43,841 bases of DNA, taken from Lachnoclostridium sp. UBA903 (GTDB lineage: Bacteria; Bacillota; Clostridia; Lachnospirales; Lachnospiraceae). Positions 1 to 7,118 of this stretch are shown here, one piece after another (position 1 is the stretch's first letter; each line of letters opens with the position of its first letter). The notes under the pieces are model-generated. The model did not search any database, was not told where the DNA came from, and worked only from the letters and a program-made list of their open reading frames with translations. Both the position numbers and the translations under genes were made by a program. The stretch is from contig DBEP01000045.1 in NCBI GenBank assembly GCA_002294045.1, positions 229-44,069 of the forward strand, in the 5' to 3' direction.

Positions 1-10
1 CACCACTACG

Positions 11-76
11 CTCCCAAAATCGCTTCTTGTCGCCCACAAATTGGAGCATCCAGCCCGGCACAAGCATTTTTCAAAC
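11..76. repeat. Direct repeat, copy A (left of the dehydrogenase gene)
   Basis: About 66 bases starting CTCCCAAAATCGCTTC and ending TTTTTCAAACA recur with scattered differences at 1128-1195. Both copies share ACAAATTGG, CCAGCCCGGCACA and GCATTTTTCAAACA in the same order. The copies bracket the dehydrogenase gene. No transposase is near; it could be a REP-like intergenic element or the scar of an insertion. Confidence 0.75.
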
Positions 77-96
77 ATGCTCTAGGGCATGTTTGA
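71..96. repeat. Perfect 10-bp inverted repeat (hairpin) before the first gene
   Basis: TCAAACATGC (71-80) and GCATGTTTGA (87-96) are exact reverse complements with a 6-base loop. The hairpin ends just before the AGAGGG ribosome binding site of the gene at 112. It could terminate upstream transcription, act as a leader structure, or be the end of the repeat family. No T-run follows, so an intrinsic terminator is less likely. Confidence 0.6.
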
Positions 97-111
97 GAAG
101 AGAGGGTTATC

Positions 112-1065
112 ATGAAAAAAATATTAGTGACAGCAACAAATTATTCGAAATACTGCGGGGAGGGAAAGCAGCTTTTATTGGATTATGGCTGTGAAATTAT
201 AGAGAATCCCCATGATTATACTTATTCCGAAAAAGAACTTATGGAACTGGTAAAAGATATCCGGGGAGCGGTTGCCGGCATAGATATTTGGGATGAAGAA
301 ATATTTAAACTGGCCCCGGATTTAAAAGTAATTGCCCGTTTTGGAGTCGGGGTGGATAATATTAATTTAAGGAAAGCTCGTGATTACGGTATCGTAGTAT
401 CCAATGCGCCCGGTATTAACACGTCGGCTGTGGCAGAGCAGGCTTTGGGGCTGATGCTCTCCCTGACAAGGTACATACCCTGTTTAAATGCTTCCCTGCA
501 TAAAGGGGAATGGACAAGGCCCATGGCACATGAATTAAAGAGCCGGACCGTAGGTTTTTTGGGATTTGGTGCAATTGCGGTTAATCTGGCAGACAAATTA
601 AAACAATTCGGTACCCGGATGATTGCCTATGATAAATTTCCCAACCGGGAAAAGGCCCATAAGCTTGGCGTTAATTTTGTAAATCTGGAAGAAGTTCTTC
701 GTACCAGTGACATTATTTCCATTCATATGCCGGCCACGGAAGAAACCAGGGGTTTTATTAATAAAGAAACCATTTCGCTCATGAAGGACGGAGTATATCT
801 GGTTAATACCGCAAGGGGCGGCATAGTTGAGGAAAAAGCCATATACGAAGGCTTGAAATCAGGAAAAATAGCCGGTTTTGGGACGGATGTATTTGAGAAT
901 GATAAGGCATTCAAAGAAAGTCCCCTGTTTGAATTTCCACAATATATTGCCACGCCCTATGTAGCGGCAGAAACCTATGAAAACTATGCTGCTACGGGTA
1001 TTGCAACAGCCCGGGCCATTATTGCCGTACTGGACGGGAAAGAGCCGGACAACAGGCTGGCATAA
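112..1065 (+). CDS. D-2-hydroxyacid dehydrogenase family protein (phosphoglycerate dehydrogenase-like)
   Basis: This 317-aa protein has the substrate-binding/NAD-binding architecture of NAD-dependent D-2-hydroxyacid dehydrogenases such as SerA. Visible are the ARFGVGVDNI segment, a Rossmann glycine motif GFLGFGAIA (third glycine replaced by Ala), the catalytic arginine in NTARGG (R235) and the glutamate in DVFEND (E262). The usual catalytic histidine of the TPH motif is tyrosine here (ATPYVAAET, Y283, codon TAT at 958-960), so activity may be altered or lost. It lacks the C-terminal ACT regulatory domain of long SerA enzymes, and no other serine biosynthesis gene is adjacent. The start follows AGAGGG. 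The gene stands alone between repeats at 11-76 and 1128-1195. Family is sure; substrate is unknown. Confidence 0.88.
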   Translation: MKKILVTATNYSKYCGEGKQLLLDYGCEIIENPHDYTYSEKELMELVKDIRGAVAGIDIWDEEIFKLAPDLKVIARFGVGVDNINLRKARDYGIVVSNAPGINTSAVAEQALGLMLSLTRYIPCLNASLHKGEWTRPMAHELKSRTVGFLGFGAIAVNLADKLKQFGTRMIAYDKFPNREKAHKLGVNFVNLEEVLRTSDIISIHMPATEETRGFINKETISLMKDGVYLVNTARGGIVEEKAIYEGLKSGKIAGFGTDVFENDKAFKESPLFEFPQYIATPYVAAETYENYAATGIATARAIIAVLDGKEPDNRLA

Positions 1066-1127
1066 TACACGGTCTGATTTTGGGCTGTGGGAGGCAAGAA
1101 GCGGTTTTGGGTGCGTAGTGTGCTGCT

Positions 1128-1195
1128 CTCCCAAAATCGCTCTTTATCTCCTACAAATTGGGACGTCCAGCCCGGCACAGGCATTTTTCAAACAC
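1128..1195. repeat. Direct repeat, copy B (right of the dehydrogenase gene)
   Basis: Second copy of the element at 11-76, beginning CTCCCAAAATCGCTCT and ending GCATTTTTCAAACACAC. The remaining gap up to 1328 is AT-rich and holds a possible promoter with TATAGT near 1280 for the next gene. Confidence 0.75.
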
Positions 1196-1328
1196 ACTAG
1201 TACAGAGGACTAGTTTCATTCAATGTAAAATTTTTCAAAAACTTTACATAATAGTAACACCTTGTATATATTACTGCGGTATAGTATTGTTCGTAACAAT
1301 TATATTACAAGGAAAGCGAGGAGATATA

Positions 1329-1658
1329 ATGCATCAAGAGGATTTAATTTATGATAATGCGAAAGAAATCTTAAAAACGTATGGAAAAGTAACCCAAAAA
1401 AGTATAAACGAAAAAGTAATCTATGAGTGTGCCGCAGTTATATATTCGATTAAGCAGGATTATAAAGAAGATACAAGAAGTTATAATATTACGGAAAGTA
1501 TCTATGAAATTGAAAAAGAAATGATTTTCAGGCTTCAAAAAATGATAAGGCCAAATGAGGATGGAGCTCAAAAAGCGGCAGAACTCTGTAAACATGCACT
1601 TGCCTTTATAGAACTGGTTGTAAAACCGAGGATAAATGTCAAATCTTTGGTTTGCTAA
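1329..1658 (+). CDS. Hypothetical protein, 109 aa
   Basis: A 109-aa protein starting at ATG 1329, chosen because GGAAAG and GAGGAG lie just upstream; the frame stays open back to 1158 but has no ribosome binding site there. It appears soluble and largely alpha-helical, rich in Lys, Glu, Ile and Tyr, with no signal peptide, membrane segment or motif I recognise. It is a single-gene unit, with a repeat-rich gap upstream and a short T-tailed hairpin right after the stop. I do not recognise the family. Confidence 0.65.
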   Translation: MHQEDLIYDNAKEILKTYGKVTQKSINEKVIYECAAVIYSIKQDYKEDTRSYNITESIYEIEKEMIFRLQKMIRPNEDGAQKAAELCKHALAFIELVVKPRINVKSLVC

Positions 1659-1679
1659 CGGGCCTGAGGCCTTTTTTTT
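1659..1679 (+). terminator. Short intrinsic terminator after the 109-aa gene
   Basis: GGCC-TGA-GGCC (1661-1671) followed by eight T residues (1672-1679). The stem is only 4 bp but GC-only and sits immediately after the stop codon. Confidence 0.55.
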
Positions 1680-1738
1680 ATGCCTGGAAATACCGGCTCT
1701 CTTTAGAACCACAAAGAAAAATTAGTCAATACTTAAAT

Positions 1739-1821
1739 AGATATACTTAAAAAATAAATACTTGAACAATAAAAATACTTGAACAATAAAAATACTTGAA
1801 CAAAAAATACTTGAATAAAAA
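1739..1821. repeat. Tandem TACTTGAA repeats upstream of the ROK regulator
   Basis: The core CTTGAA occurs at 1761, 1778, 1795 and 1810, with a degenerate copy (CTTAAA) at 1746, giving steps of 15, 17, 17 and 15 bases. The AT-rich units read AATACTTGAACAATA or close variants. The array ends about 70 bases before the start of the ROK gene and probably overlaps its promoter region. It could be a cluster of binding sites for that repressor or slipped-strand simple sequence. Confidence 0.7.
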
Positions 1822-1893
1822 ATAAATTAGTGTTACAATCAGCTTAGTTATTAAAACAGTTTTAAAAACTATGAAAATAAAGAGGCAAACCAG

Positions 1894-2880
1894 ATGGCTG
1901 ATGCAGGCGAAATTAAGAATATAAATACACAGGCGGTACGCCGTGTAATACAGCAAAAGGGTATTATAAGTAAGAATGAATTAGCCCGTGAAACCGGATT
2001 AAGCTTCCCCACCGTTAGCCGGACCATTGAACAACTGGTTGCATCCGGTGAATTAGAGCAAAGGGGAATAAGCAATTCCACGGGTGGCCGCAGCGCACAG
2101 CTTTATGCGATTAATCCGGTTTTTACGGTATCTTTGCTGCTTCGTTTAGAAGCTAATAAATTAAACTGGTTTGTCAGTGACCTGCTTGGCAGTAAATTAG
2201 AGTCCGGATTGGAACTCTGTTCAGATGGAATATTACAAACGATTGACATGCTGATTATGCGTGTACAGGTGCGTTACCCGCAGCTTAAGGCTATTGCAGT
2301 GGGGTTGGCAGCCACCGTTCATCGTGGTGCCGTAACCGAATGCTTTACTCATCCTGAGTTGCGGGGCGTGAACTTGTCTCAGCATATTATGGATATTTCC
2401 AAACTTCCCTGTACTGTAGAAGGCGATATGCATGTGGTTTCCACAGGCTATTGGGCAAATTGCAGCCATTCTCCGAAAGCAGTTGCCTGTATTTATTTAG
2501 GTGAGGGAGGTATTGGTTCCGGCACTGTTATTGAAGGCAGTGCATGGCACGGTGCTTCTGAATTTGCAGGAGAGCTGCACTATCTTCCCATTGAAGATAA
2601 TCTTAAATACGCACAGACCCATTTTGCCGGTGTTAATATGGCGGAGTATTACAGCAAGATTATCCGTTCCTATGCGGTTTTATTGAATCCCGACCGCGTC
2701 ATTCTTTATGAAAATGCTCTGATAAAAGGGAAGGCGGATGAAATTCGGAGGATATGTGCCCATAACCTTCCTGCACAGGCTATCCCCCAGATTGAAATAT
2801 CAAACAAATTTGATGAAGACTATGAAAAGGGACTATATGTACTTGCCGGCCGGCTGTTAGCGAAACAGGAAGAATATTGA
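1894..2880 (+). CDS. ROK family transcriptional regulator (NagC/XylR type)
   Basis: A 328-aa protein with an N-terminal winged helix-turn-helix (about residues 10-60; ISKNELARETGLSFPTVSR is the recognition unit) fused to a ROK/sugar-kinase fold. The kinase parts have decayed: there is no DxGGT phosphate-binding motif at the start of the ROK domain, and the CxCGxxGC zinc cluster is absent where it is expected after GASEFAGELHYLP. This suits a sugar-sensing repressor without catalysis, possibly with altered ligand control. The ATG follows AGAGG at about 10 bases. No sugar gene is adjacent, so the target is unclear; the tandem repeat at 1739-1821 is the obvious candidate operator for autoregulation. 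Confidence 0.88.
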   Translation: MADAGEIKNINTQAVRRVIQQKGIISKNELARETGLSFPTVSRTIEQLVASGELEQRGISNSTGGRSAQLYAINPVFTVSLLLRLEANKLNWFVSDLLGSKLESGLELCSDGILQTIDMLIMRVQVRYPQLKAIAVGLAATVHRGAVTECFTHPELRGVNLSQHIMDISKLPCTVEGDMHVVSTGYWANCSHSPKAVACIYLGEGGIGSGTVIEGSAWHGASEFAGELHYLPIEDNLKYAQTHFAGVNMAEYYSKIIRSYAVLLNPDRVILYENALIKGKADEIRRICAHNLPAQAIPQIEISNKFDEDYEKGLYVLAGRLLAKQEEY

Positions 2881-2928
2881 GCCTTTCTTTTGTTACAGAA
2901 ATATACGGCAGGGCATATGCCAAGGCCG

Positions 2929-2953
2929 TTCAATTAATTCATTCAATTAATTC
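2929..2953. repeat. Direct repeat of TTCAATTAATTC, two copies
   Basis: TTCAATTAATTC occurs at 2929-2940 and again at 2942-2953, a 13-base step. It lies 34 bases before the -35 of the MarR operon promoter, where an activator or second regulator could bind. Confidence 0.55.
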
Positions 2954-2986
2954 CCTCCTAATTTTGAATTAAATATGAAATATTAC

Positions 2987-3022
2987 TTGACAATTGTACT
3001 ATATAGTACTATTCTATATAGT
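2987..3022 (+). promoter_or_regulatory. MarR operon promoter with two palindromic operators
   Basis: TTGACA (2987-2992), a 17-base spacer, and TATTCT (3010-3015) form a good sigma-A-type promoter. The palindrome ACTATATAGT (2998-3007) lies in the spacer and a second copy, CTATATAG (3014-3021), overlaps the -10 and start region. Paired palindromes placed to block polymerase, directly before a MarR gene, strongly suggest autorepression by that MarR protein. Confidence 0.75.
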
Positions 3023-3034
3023 GAGGTGAAGCTT

Positions 3035-3460
3035 ATGAAAACTTACGGCGGATTCTTAATTTCCCAAGTACGGCAGCTTCAGGGACGGGCATTTGAAAAG
3101 ATGCTGAAGGACAGCGGCATAGAGGCATTTAACGGAGCCCAGGGCAGGATATTATACGTGCTGTGGGAGCATGGAACACTTCCAATAAGCGAAATCGGAC
3201 GGCTTACTTCCCTTGCTAAAACCACATTGACAGGTATGCTGGACAGAATGGAAGACAGCGGGCTGGTTATGAGGATTCCCGACAAGAAAAACAGAAGGCA
3301 GATTTTCGTTTCCATAACGGAAAAGGCAAGGGGATACCGGGAGATGTACGATAGTGTATCGGAACAGATGAATGCCCTATTTTATCAGGGTTTTACCGAA
3401 AGGGAAGTGACGGAATTCGAAACTATGCTGAAAAGAATTATTAAAAATCTGGAAACCTAA
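3035..3460 (+). CDS. MarR family transcriptional regulator
   Basis: A 141-aa winged-helix regulator. The central HTH reads LPISEIGRLTSLAKTTLTGMLDRMEDSGL and the wing carries the family's D-K-K-N-R-R signature (RIPDKKNRRQIFVSIT). Flanking helices would form the dimer interface. I place the start at ATG 3035, after GAGGTGA; the open frame back to 2975 runs through the promoter and is not coding. It heads a three-gene operon, 13 bases before the PPOX-fold gene, and probably represses it through the palindromes at 2998-3021. The ligand is unknown; a reactive or toxic small molecule would fit its partners. Confidence 0.9.
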   Translation: MKTYGGFLISQVRQLQGRAFEKMLKDSGIEAFNGAQGRILYVLWEHGTLPISEIGRLTSLAKTTLTGMLDRMEDSGLVMRIPDKKNRRQIFVSITEKARGYREMYDSVSEQMNALFYQGFTEREVTEFETMLKRIIKNLET

Positions 3461-3473
3461 GGAGGCTCGCATT

Positions 3474-3902
3474 ATGAATGAACAATTGAAAAGGGATATT
3501 ATTGAATTAGTGAAGAAAAGCCGGGACGTTATTGTCTGTTCCGTAGATGACAGAGGTTTTCCCAATGCCAAATCCATGTTTCAGGCGAAATGCGAAGGAC
3601 TTAAAACATTCTGGTTTTCCACCAATGTATCTGCCGCCCGTACGCAGCAATGGCTGGAATGTCCCAATGCCTGCATTTATTTTCTGGATTCAGGGAACAT
3701 CCATGGACTTATGTTAACCGGTCATATGCAGGTATGTACGGATGAGGAAACAAAACGGGCTTTTTGGAAGCCGGGAGATGAAAAGTATTATTCTCTTGGC
3801 CCGACGGACCCGGATTATTGTATGCTGCGGTTTACGGCAGACCAGGGCAATTATTGGGGGCAGCAGAAATATTTATTTAACGTGGATTCCTTGGAGGTAT
3901 AA
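3474..3902 (+). CDS. Pyridoxamine 5'-phosphate oxidase family protein
   Basis: A 142-aa protein with the split-barrel flavin-binding fold of the PPOX / general-stress-protein-26 group. The N-terminus VIVCSVDDRGFPNAKSMF matches the first beta hairpin of the family, followed by FWFSTNVSAARTQQW, and the C-terminal half contains LTGHMQVCTDEETKRAFW. This subgroup usually binds FMN, F420 or haem and is often a small reductase or a flavin sink rather than a true pyridoxamine oxidase. AGGAGG precedes the ATG. It is the second gene of the MarR operon and ends 4 bases before the hydrolase start. Confidence 0.85.
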   Translation: MNEQLKRDIIELVKKSRDVIVCSVDDRGFPNAKSMFQAKCEGLKTFWFSTNVSAARTQQWLECPNACIYFLDSGNIHGLMLTGHMQVCTDEETKRAFWKPGDEKYYSLGPTDPDYCMLRFTADQGNYWGQQKYLFNVDSLEV

Positions 3903-3906
3903 TAAT

Positions 3907-4656
3907 ATGCCTTACATGCAGGTTGAGGATTGTTCCGTATTTTATGAAGATATCGGTATCGGACAACCCATACTTTTTTTACACAGCGGCTACAGCAGAG
4001 GGATTATTGCCTTTGGCGGTCAGATACAGCCCTTTTTCCATTCATATCGTCTGTTACTGCCGGATTTCCGGGGACACGGGCGTACCCGGAGTGGAAGAAG
4101 GGAATGGGATACGCCTCAGATATGTGAGGATATGGTAGGCTTTTTAAGTGCATTAGGTATTGAAAAGGTGCATTTAATCGGATACAGTCTGGGAGGAGGC
4201 GTAGCTTTGCATCTTGCCGCAAAGTATCCCCATATGGTGCACAGCATAACGACAATTGGATGCGGAGGGATTGCGGACCCCATCGGTGCGGATGATTATG
4301 AGCCGGAAGCTTTAATACGGAATAATGAGAAAGGATTCATTGAGCTTATAAAGACGCTGCATGCCGATGCTCATGGCGGAGACTGGCAGCAGCATGTACG
4401 TCAGAGCGCACTGGATTGGCGCAGATATCCTTGCCTTTCAGAAAAGGATTGGACAAAACTGACAATGCCCATGCTGCTTATTGGCGGTGAAAATGATATT
4501 TATGCGTCATATGAGAAACTGCGGGATATGCAGATGCGCTGCCCTCAGGCCGAAATATTAATTGTACCGGGCGGCGGGCATCATCCCCATATGCCTATGG
4601 ACCAAATAAAAGAGATAAACACACGGATACTTGAGTTTCTGCAAAAGGTTGATTGA
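3907..4656 (+). CDS. Alpha/beta hydrolase
   Basis: A 249-aa alpha/beta-hydrolase-fold enzyme. The oxyanion region is FLHSGYSRG, the nucleophile elbow is GYSLGG (S94), the acid is probably Asp in GGENDIY and the base is His in GGGHHPHM. The ATG at 3907 follows GGAGG and is only 4 bases after the PPOX gene stop; the longer frame back to 3742 overlaps that gene and is spurious. As third gene of a MarR operon it probably hydrolyses an ester or lactone-like compound sensed by the MarR protein. The substrate cannot be read from sequence. Confidence 0.88.
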   Translation: MPYMQVEDCSVFYEDIGIGQPILFLHSGYSRGIIAFGGQIQPFFHSYRLLLPDFRGHGRTRSGRREWDTPQICEDMVGFLSALGIEKVHLIGYSLGGGVALHLAAKYPHMVHSITTIGCGGIADPIGADDYEPEALIRNNEKGFIELIKTLHADAHGGDWQQHVRQSALDWRRYPCLSEKDWTKLTMPMLLIGGENDIYASYEKLRDMQMRCPQAEILIVPGGGHHPHMPMDQIKEINTRILEFLQKVD

Positions 4657-4681
4657 TGTAATGAAATAACGGGTACGGAGC

Positions 4682-4720
4682 AAAGCCTTAGGATAGTTTT
4701 ACTGCCTTAAGGCTTTTCTT
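4682..4720 (+). terminator. Intrinsic terminator of the MarR operon
   Basis: AAAGCCTTA (4682-4690) pairs with TAAGGCTTT (4708-4716) across a 17-base loop and runs into TTTTCTT. It is placed 26 bases after the hydrolase stop. The rest of the gap to 4906 holds a TATAAT (4810-4815) with a weak -35 (TGTAAA, 4787-4792) as likely promoter for the next gene. Confidence 0.75.
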
Positions 4721-4906
4721 ATACCCATTTGCCAAAGAGAAATTATATACAGGCAAAAAACATGATGCGCCAATAAATAAAAGATATGTAAAAAGACTTA
4801 AACAAGTGCTATAATAGAGTTTAATAACAGGAACCTGATGTATAACATATTGATAGGGACTGTCAATAAAGTCTCTTTCAAAAAAATTATTATTGGAGGC
4901 GGTATT

Positions 4907-6055
4907 GTGGAACGAATGTATGCTTTTACTGCTGGGTCAGGCAATTACGGATTTGATTTTGGTCAGGAAGGAGTATCCGGCTATTTTATGGTTACGGCCG
5001 TTTTAATTCCGGAATCGGTATTGAATTCGGCAGAAGATAAAACGGAAGAGATATGGAAAAGGTATTTTCATGGGGAAGGAATGGAATCTTCTTCTGAAGC
5101 TGAAAATCACCGGAGACAGTACCAAATACTTCAGGATTTGATGGAAGTGGACTTCCGTATATTTTCCGTTGTTGTGGATAAGAAAATATTATACGGCGAC
5201 AGCGGTTTCATGCACAAAGAATCCTTTTTTGACTTTGTCAATAATTTAGTGCACAGGGAGCTGCGTTACGCTTTCGGCAAATTGGCAATCTGTGCGGATG
5301 AAGCAGGACAGGACGAATACATGAAAAGCTTTTGTGAATATATAAGAATACATGAAGATATCCCTGATTTATTCGGAGAAAAAGAATTTTATCTGGAGGG
5401 CGGTAGAAATAAGGTTCTTTTGCAGCTGGCTGATTTTATCGGCGGTACGCTGTCTTTTGTCTATGAAACGGACAAACAGACAGAGGTACAGGGCTATTTG
5501 AAACTGCTGGATAGAAAGATGATACGAATCGAACAATATCCCAAAGACATATCCGGTTATGTTTCGGAAAAAGGTGCCGTATCAGGAGAATATAATCTTG
5601 AGATTACAAAGATATGCCAGCGGCATATCCGGGATTTCCTGGAAAAATATAAAAATACCACGGATGAGGACAGACTGAACCAGATTATTGTATTAAAATA
5701 TCTCAGCTTCCGGTTTTTAAACAGCAATACCGGAAAATATATACCTACCAGGGAATTAATAAGTAATTTAAAATACCGGACCGGCAAAAACATAAGTATG
5801 CAGTACTTCCGTACAAGAATTATAGCGAAATTAAGAGATGAAGGCGTAATCATAGCAAGTTCCCCCAAAGGGTATAAAATACCATCCGGTAAGGAGGAAT
5901 TATACGATTTTATCAACCATGGAACAAACATCATTATGCCAATGCTGGCAAGATTAAAAAAGTGCAGGGACAATATTAGTCTGGGTACCGGCGGAAAGCT
6001 GGATTTGTTTGACAATACGGAGTATAAAACATTGAAGCAGTTCTTTGATTTGTAA
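4907..6055 (+). CDS. DUF3800-like protein lacking the acidic motif, with winged-helix-like C-terminus
   Basis: A 382-aa protein from GTG 4907 (GGAGG 7 bases upstream; the frame is open back to 4838). The N-terminal ~230 residues resemble DUF3800, an RNase-H-like family whose hallmark is a first strand with D-E-S-G-D. Here the matching segment is FTAGSGNYGFDF, so all three acidic positions are replaced, while later family features remain (CADEAGQDEYMKSF near 155 and LLQLADFIGGTL near 185). Residues about 270-350 look like a winged helix: LISNLKYRTGKNISMQYFRT, then KLRDEGVIIASSPKGYKIP. A catalytically dead nuclease-fold DNA-binding protein is a reasonable inference; a regulatory or defence role is open. 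The GT8 gene follows after 69 bases. Confidence 0.72.
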   Translation: MERMYAFTAGSGNYGFDFGQEGVSGYFMVTAVLIPESVLNSAEDKTEEIWKRYFHGEGMESSSEAENHRRQYQILQDLMEVDFRIFSVVVDKKILYGDSGFMHKESFFDFVNNLVHRELRYAFGKLAICADEAGQDEYMKSFCEYIRIHEDIPDLFGEKEFYLEGGRNKVLLQLADFIGGTLSFVYETDKQTEVQGYLKLLDRKMIRIEQYPKDISGYVSEKGAVSGEYNLEITKICQRHIRDFLEKYKNTTDEDRLNQIIVLKYLSFRFLNSNTGKYIPTRELISNLKYRTGKNISMQYFRTRIIAKLRDEGVIIASSPKGYKIPSGKEELYDFINHGTNIIMPMLARLKKCRDNISLGTGGKLDLFDNTEYKTLKQFFDL

Positions 6056-6124
6056 TAAAAAGAAATTATTTTTATTTGCATAATAAGAAACATAAAATTT
6101 CTTTAGATAAGGAGATTGGCAGGA

Positions 6125-6934
6125 ATGAATATACTGGTTACCTTGGATTCCAATTATTTGCGTCCTCTTAGAATAATGCTTACATCCTTGTTTTACAATA
6201 ATTCCAATGAGGAGTTTCATATTTATCTGATGCATTCTTGTATTAAGGAGGAAGAGATAGAGGATTTAAATAATTTTGTTATATGGCATGCTCAGAAACT
6301 GTATCCTATCCAGGTATCCGATAAGGATTTTGCGGATGCTCCCATAGTTATGCATTATACCAGGGAAATGTACTACCGCCTGCTTGCATACAAATACCTT
6401 CCGCCTTCATTGGATAAAATACTTTATCTGGATCCGGACATACTGGTAATAAACAGGATAAGACAGCTATATGAAACGGATTTATCCGGCTATTTATATG
6501 CGGCAGCCTATCATAACAGAATACCGGTAAAGGAAATTAATAAAGTAAGGCTGCTTGAATATGAAATAGAGGAATATTTTAATTCCGGAGTACTTCTTAT
6601 GAACCTTAAGCTGCAGCAAGAGCAGATAAAAGAAGATGAAATCTATGCCTTTGTAACAAAATACAAAAACCGCCTTATTCTGCCGGATCAGGATATTTTA
6701 AATTCCCTGTATTCGAAAAATATCTGGAAACTGGACGAGCTGATATACAATTATGATACCAGATACTATAAATATAATAAGCTTTTAAGCAAGGGGCAGA
6801 TTAACATGGATTATATATTTGATAATACGGTAATCCTGCATTTTTGCGGAAAGAAAAAGCCCTGGCATAAAAATTACAGCGGAGAATTCCATTCTTTGTA
6901 CAAACATTATGAAAAGATGACATTCGGGACCTGA
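6125..6934 (+). CDS. Glycosyltransferase family 8 protein
   Basis: A 269-aa GT8 enzyme (LgtC/GspA-like), a retaining transferase using a nucleotide-sugar and a divalent metal. It begins MNILVTLDSNYLRPLRIML, has the metal-binding DxD as YLDPDILV (D103/D105), the acceptor-side YFNSGVLLMNL segment, LPDQDILNS and the C-terminal HFCGKKKPWH, all characteristic of the family. ATG 6125 is chosen over TTG 6116, which lies one base from the GGAG. No signal peptide is seen, so it acts in the cytoplasm, perhaps on an envelope glycan or glycolipid. It may be cotranscribed with the DUF3800-like gene upstream. Confidence 0.88.
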   Translation: MNILVTLDSNYLRPLRIMLTSLFYNNSNEEFHIYLMHSCIKEEEIEDLNNFVIWHAQKLYPIQVSDKDFADAPIVMHYTREMYYRLLAYKYLPPSLDKILYLDPDILVINRIRQLYETDLSGYLYAAAYHNRIPVKEINKVRLLEYEIEEYFNSGVLLMNLKLQQEQIKEDEIYAFVTKYKNRLILPDQDILNSLYSKNIWKLDELIYNYDTRYYKYNKLLSKGQINMDYIFDNTVILHFCGKKKPWHKNYSGEFHSLYKHYEKMTFGT

Positions 6935-6981
6935 CAGAGGAAAGAAATTATTGCAGAATTAAGGTTATTTTAAAGTTATGG

Positions 6982-7013
6982 TGATATTCTTTCTTAAAAA
7001 CAGAAGAATATCA
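6982..7013. repeat. 10-bp inverted repeat upstream of the two-component operon
   Basis: TGATATTCTT (6982-6991) and AAGAATATCA (7004-7013) are exact reverse complements with a 12-base loop. It lies in the gap between the GT8 gene and the response regulator and could be a weak terminator or an operator. Confidence 0.5.
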
Positions 7014-7118
7014 TGTACGGGGTTTATTATCCGGTTTGATATTCGTATTTTTGCAGGTTATAAAGCAAGAGGAAAGTATTGCAGAAGTAAGGCTGCAGCA
7101 GGCGTATGGAGGAATGGG

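Noticed and set aside
1739..1821. Possible CRISPR array
   Set aside because: Units are 15-17 bases with no distinct spacers and no cas genes; it is a simple tandem repeat.
3742..3906. Longer start for the alpha/beta hydrolase
   Set aside because: It would overlap most of the end of the PPOX gene; the GGAGG-associated ATG at 3907 fits the family N-terminus.
4907..6934. Phage-defence island
   Set aside because: A DUF3800-like protein alone, with its acids missing and a GT8 neighbour, is not enough; no nuclease, helicase, toxin or integrase is nearby.
6978..7118. N-terminal extension of the response regulator from ATG 6978
   Set aside because: It crosses a hairpin, lacks a ribosome binding site and precedes a standard receiver start (MRILLAEDE) with GGAGG.
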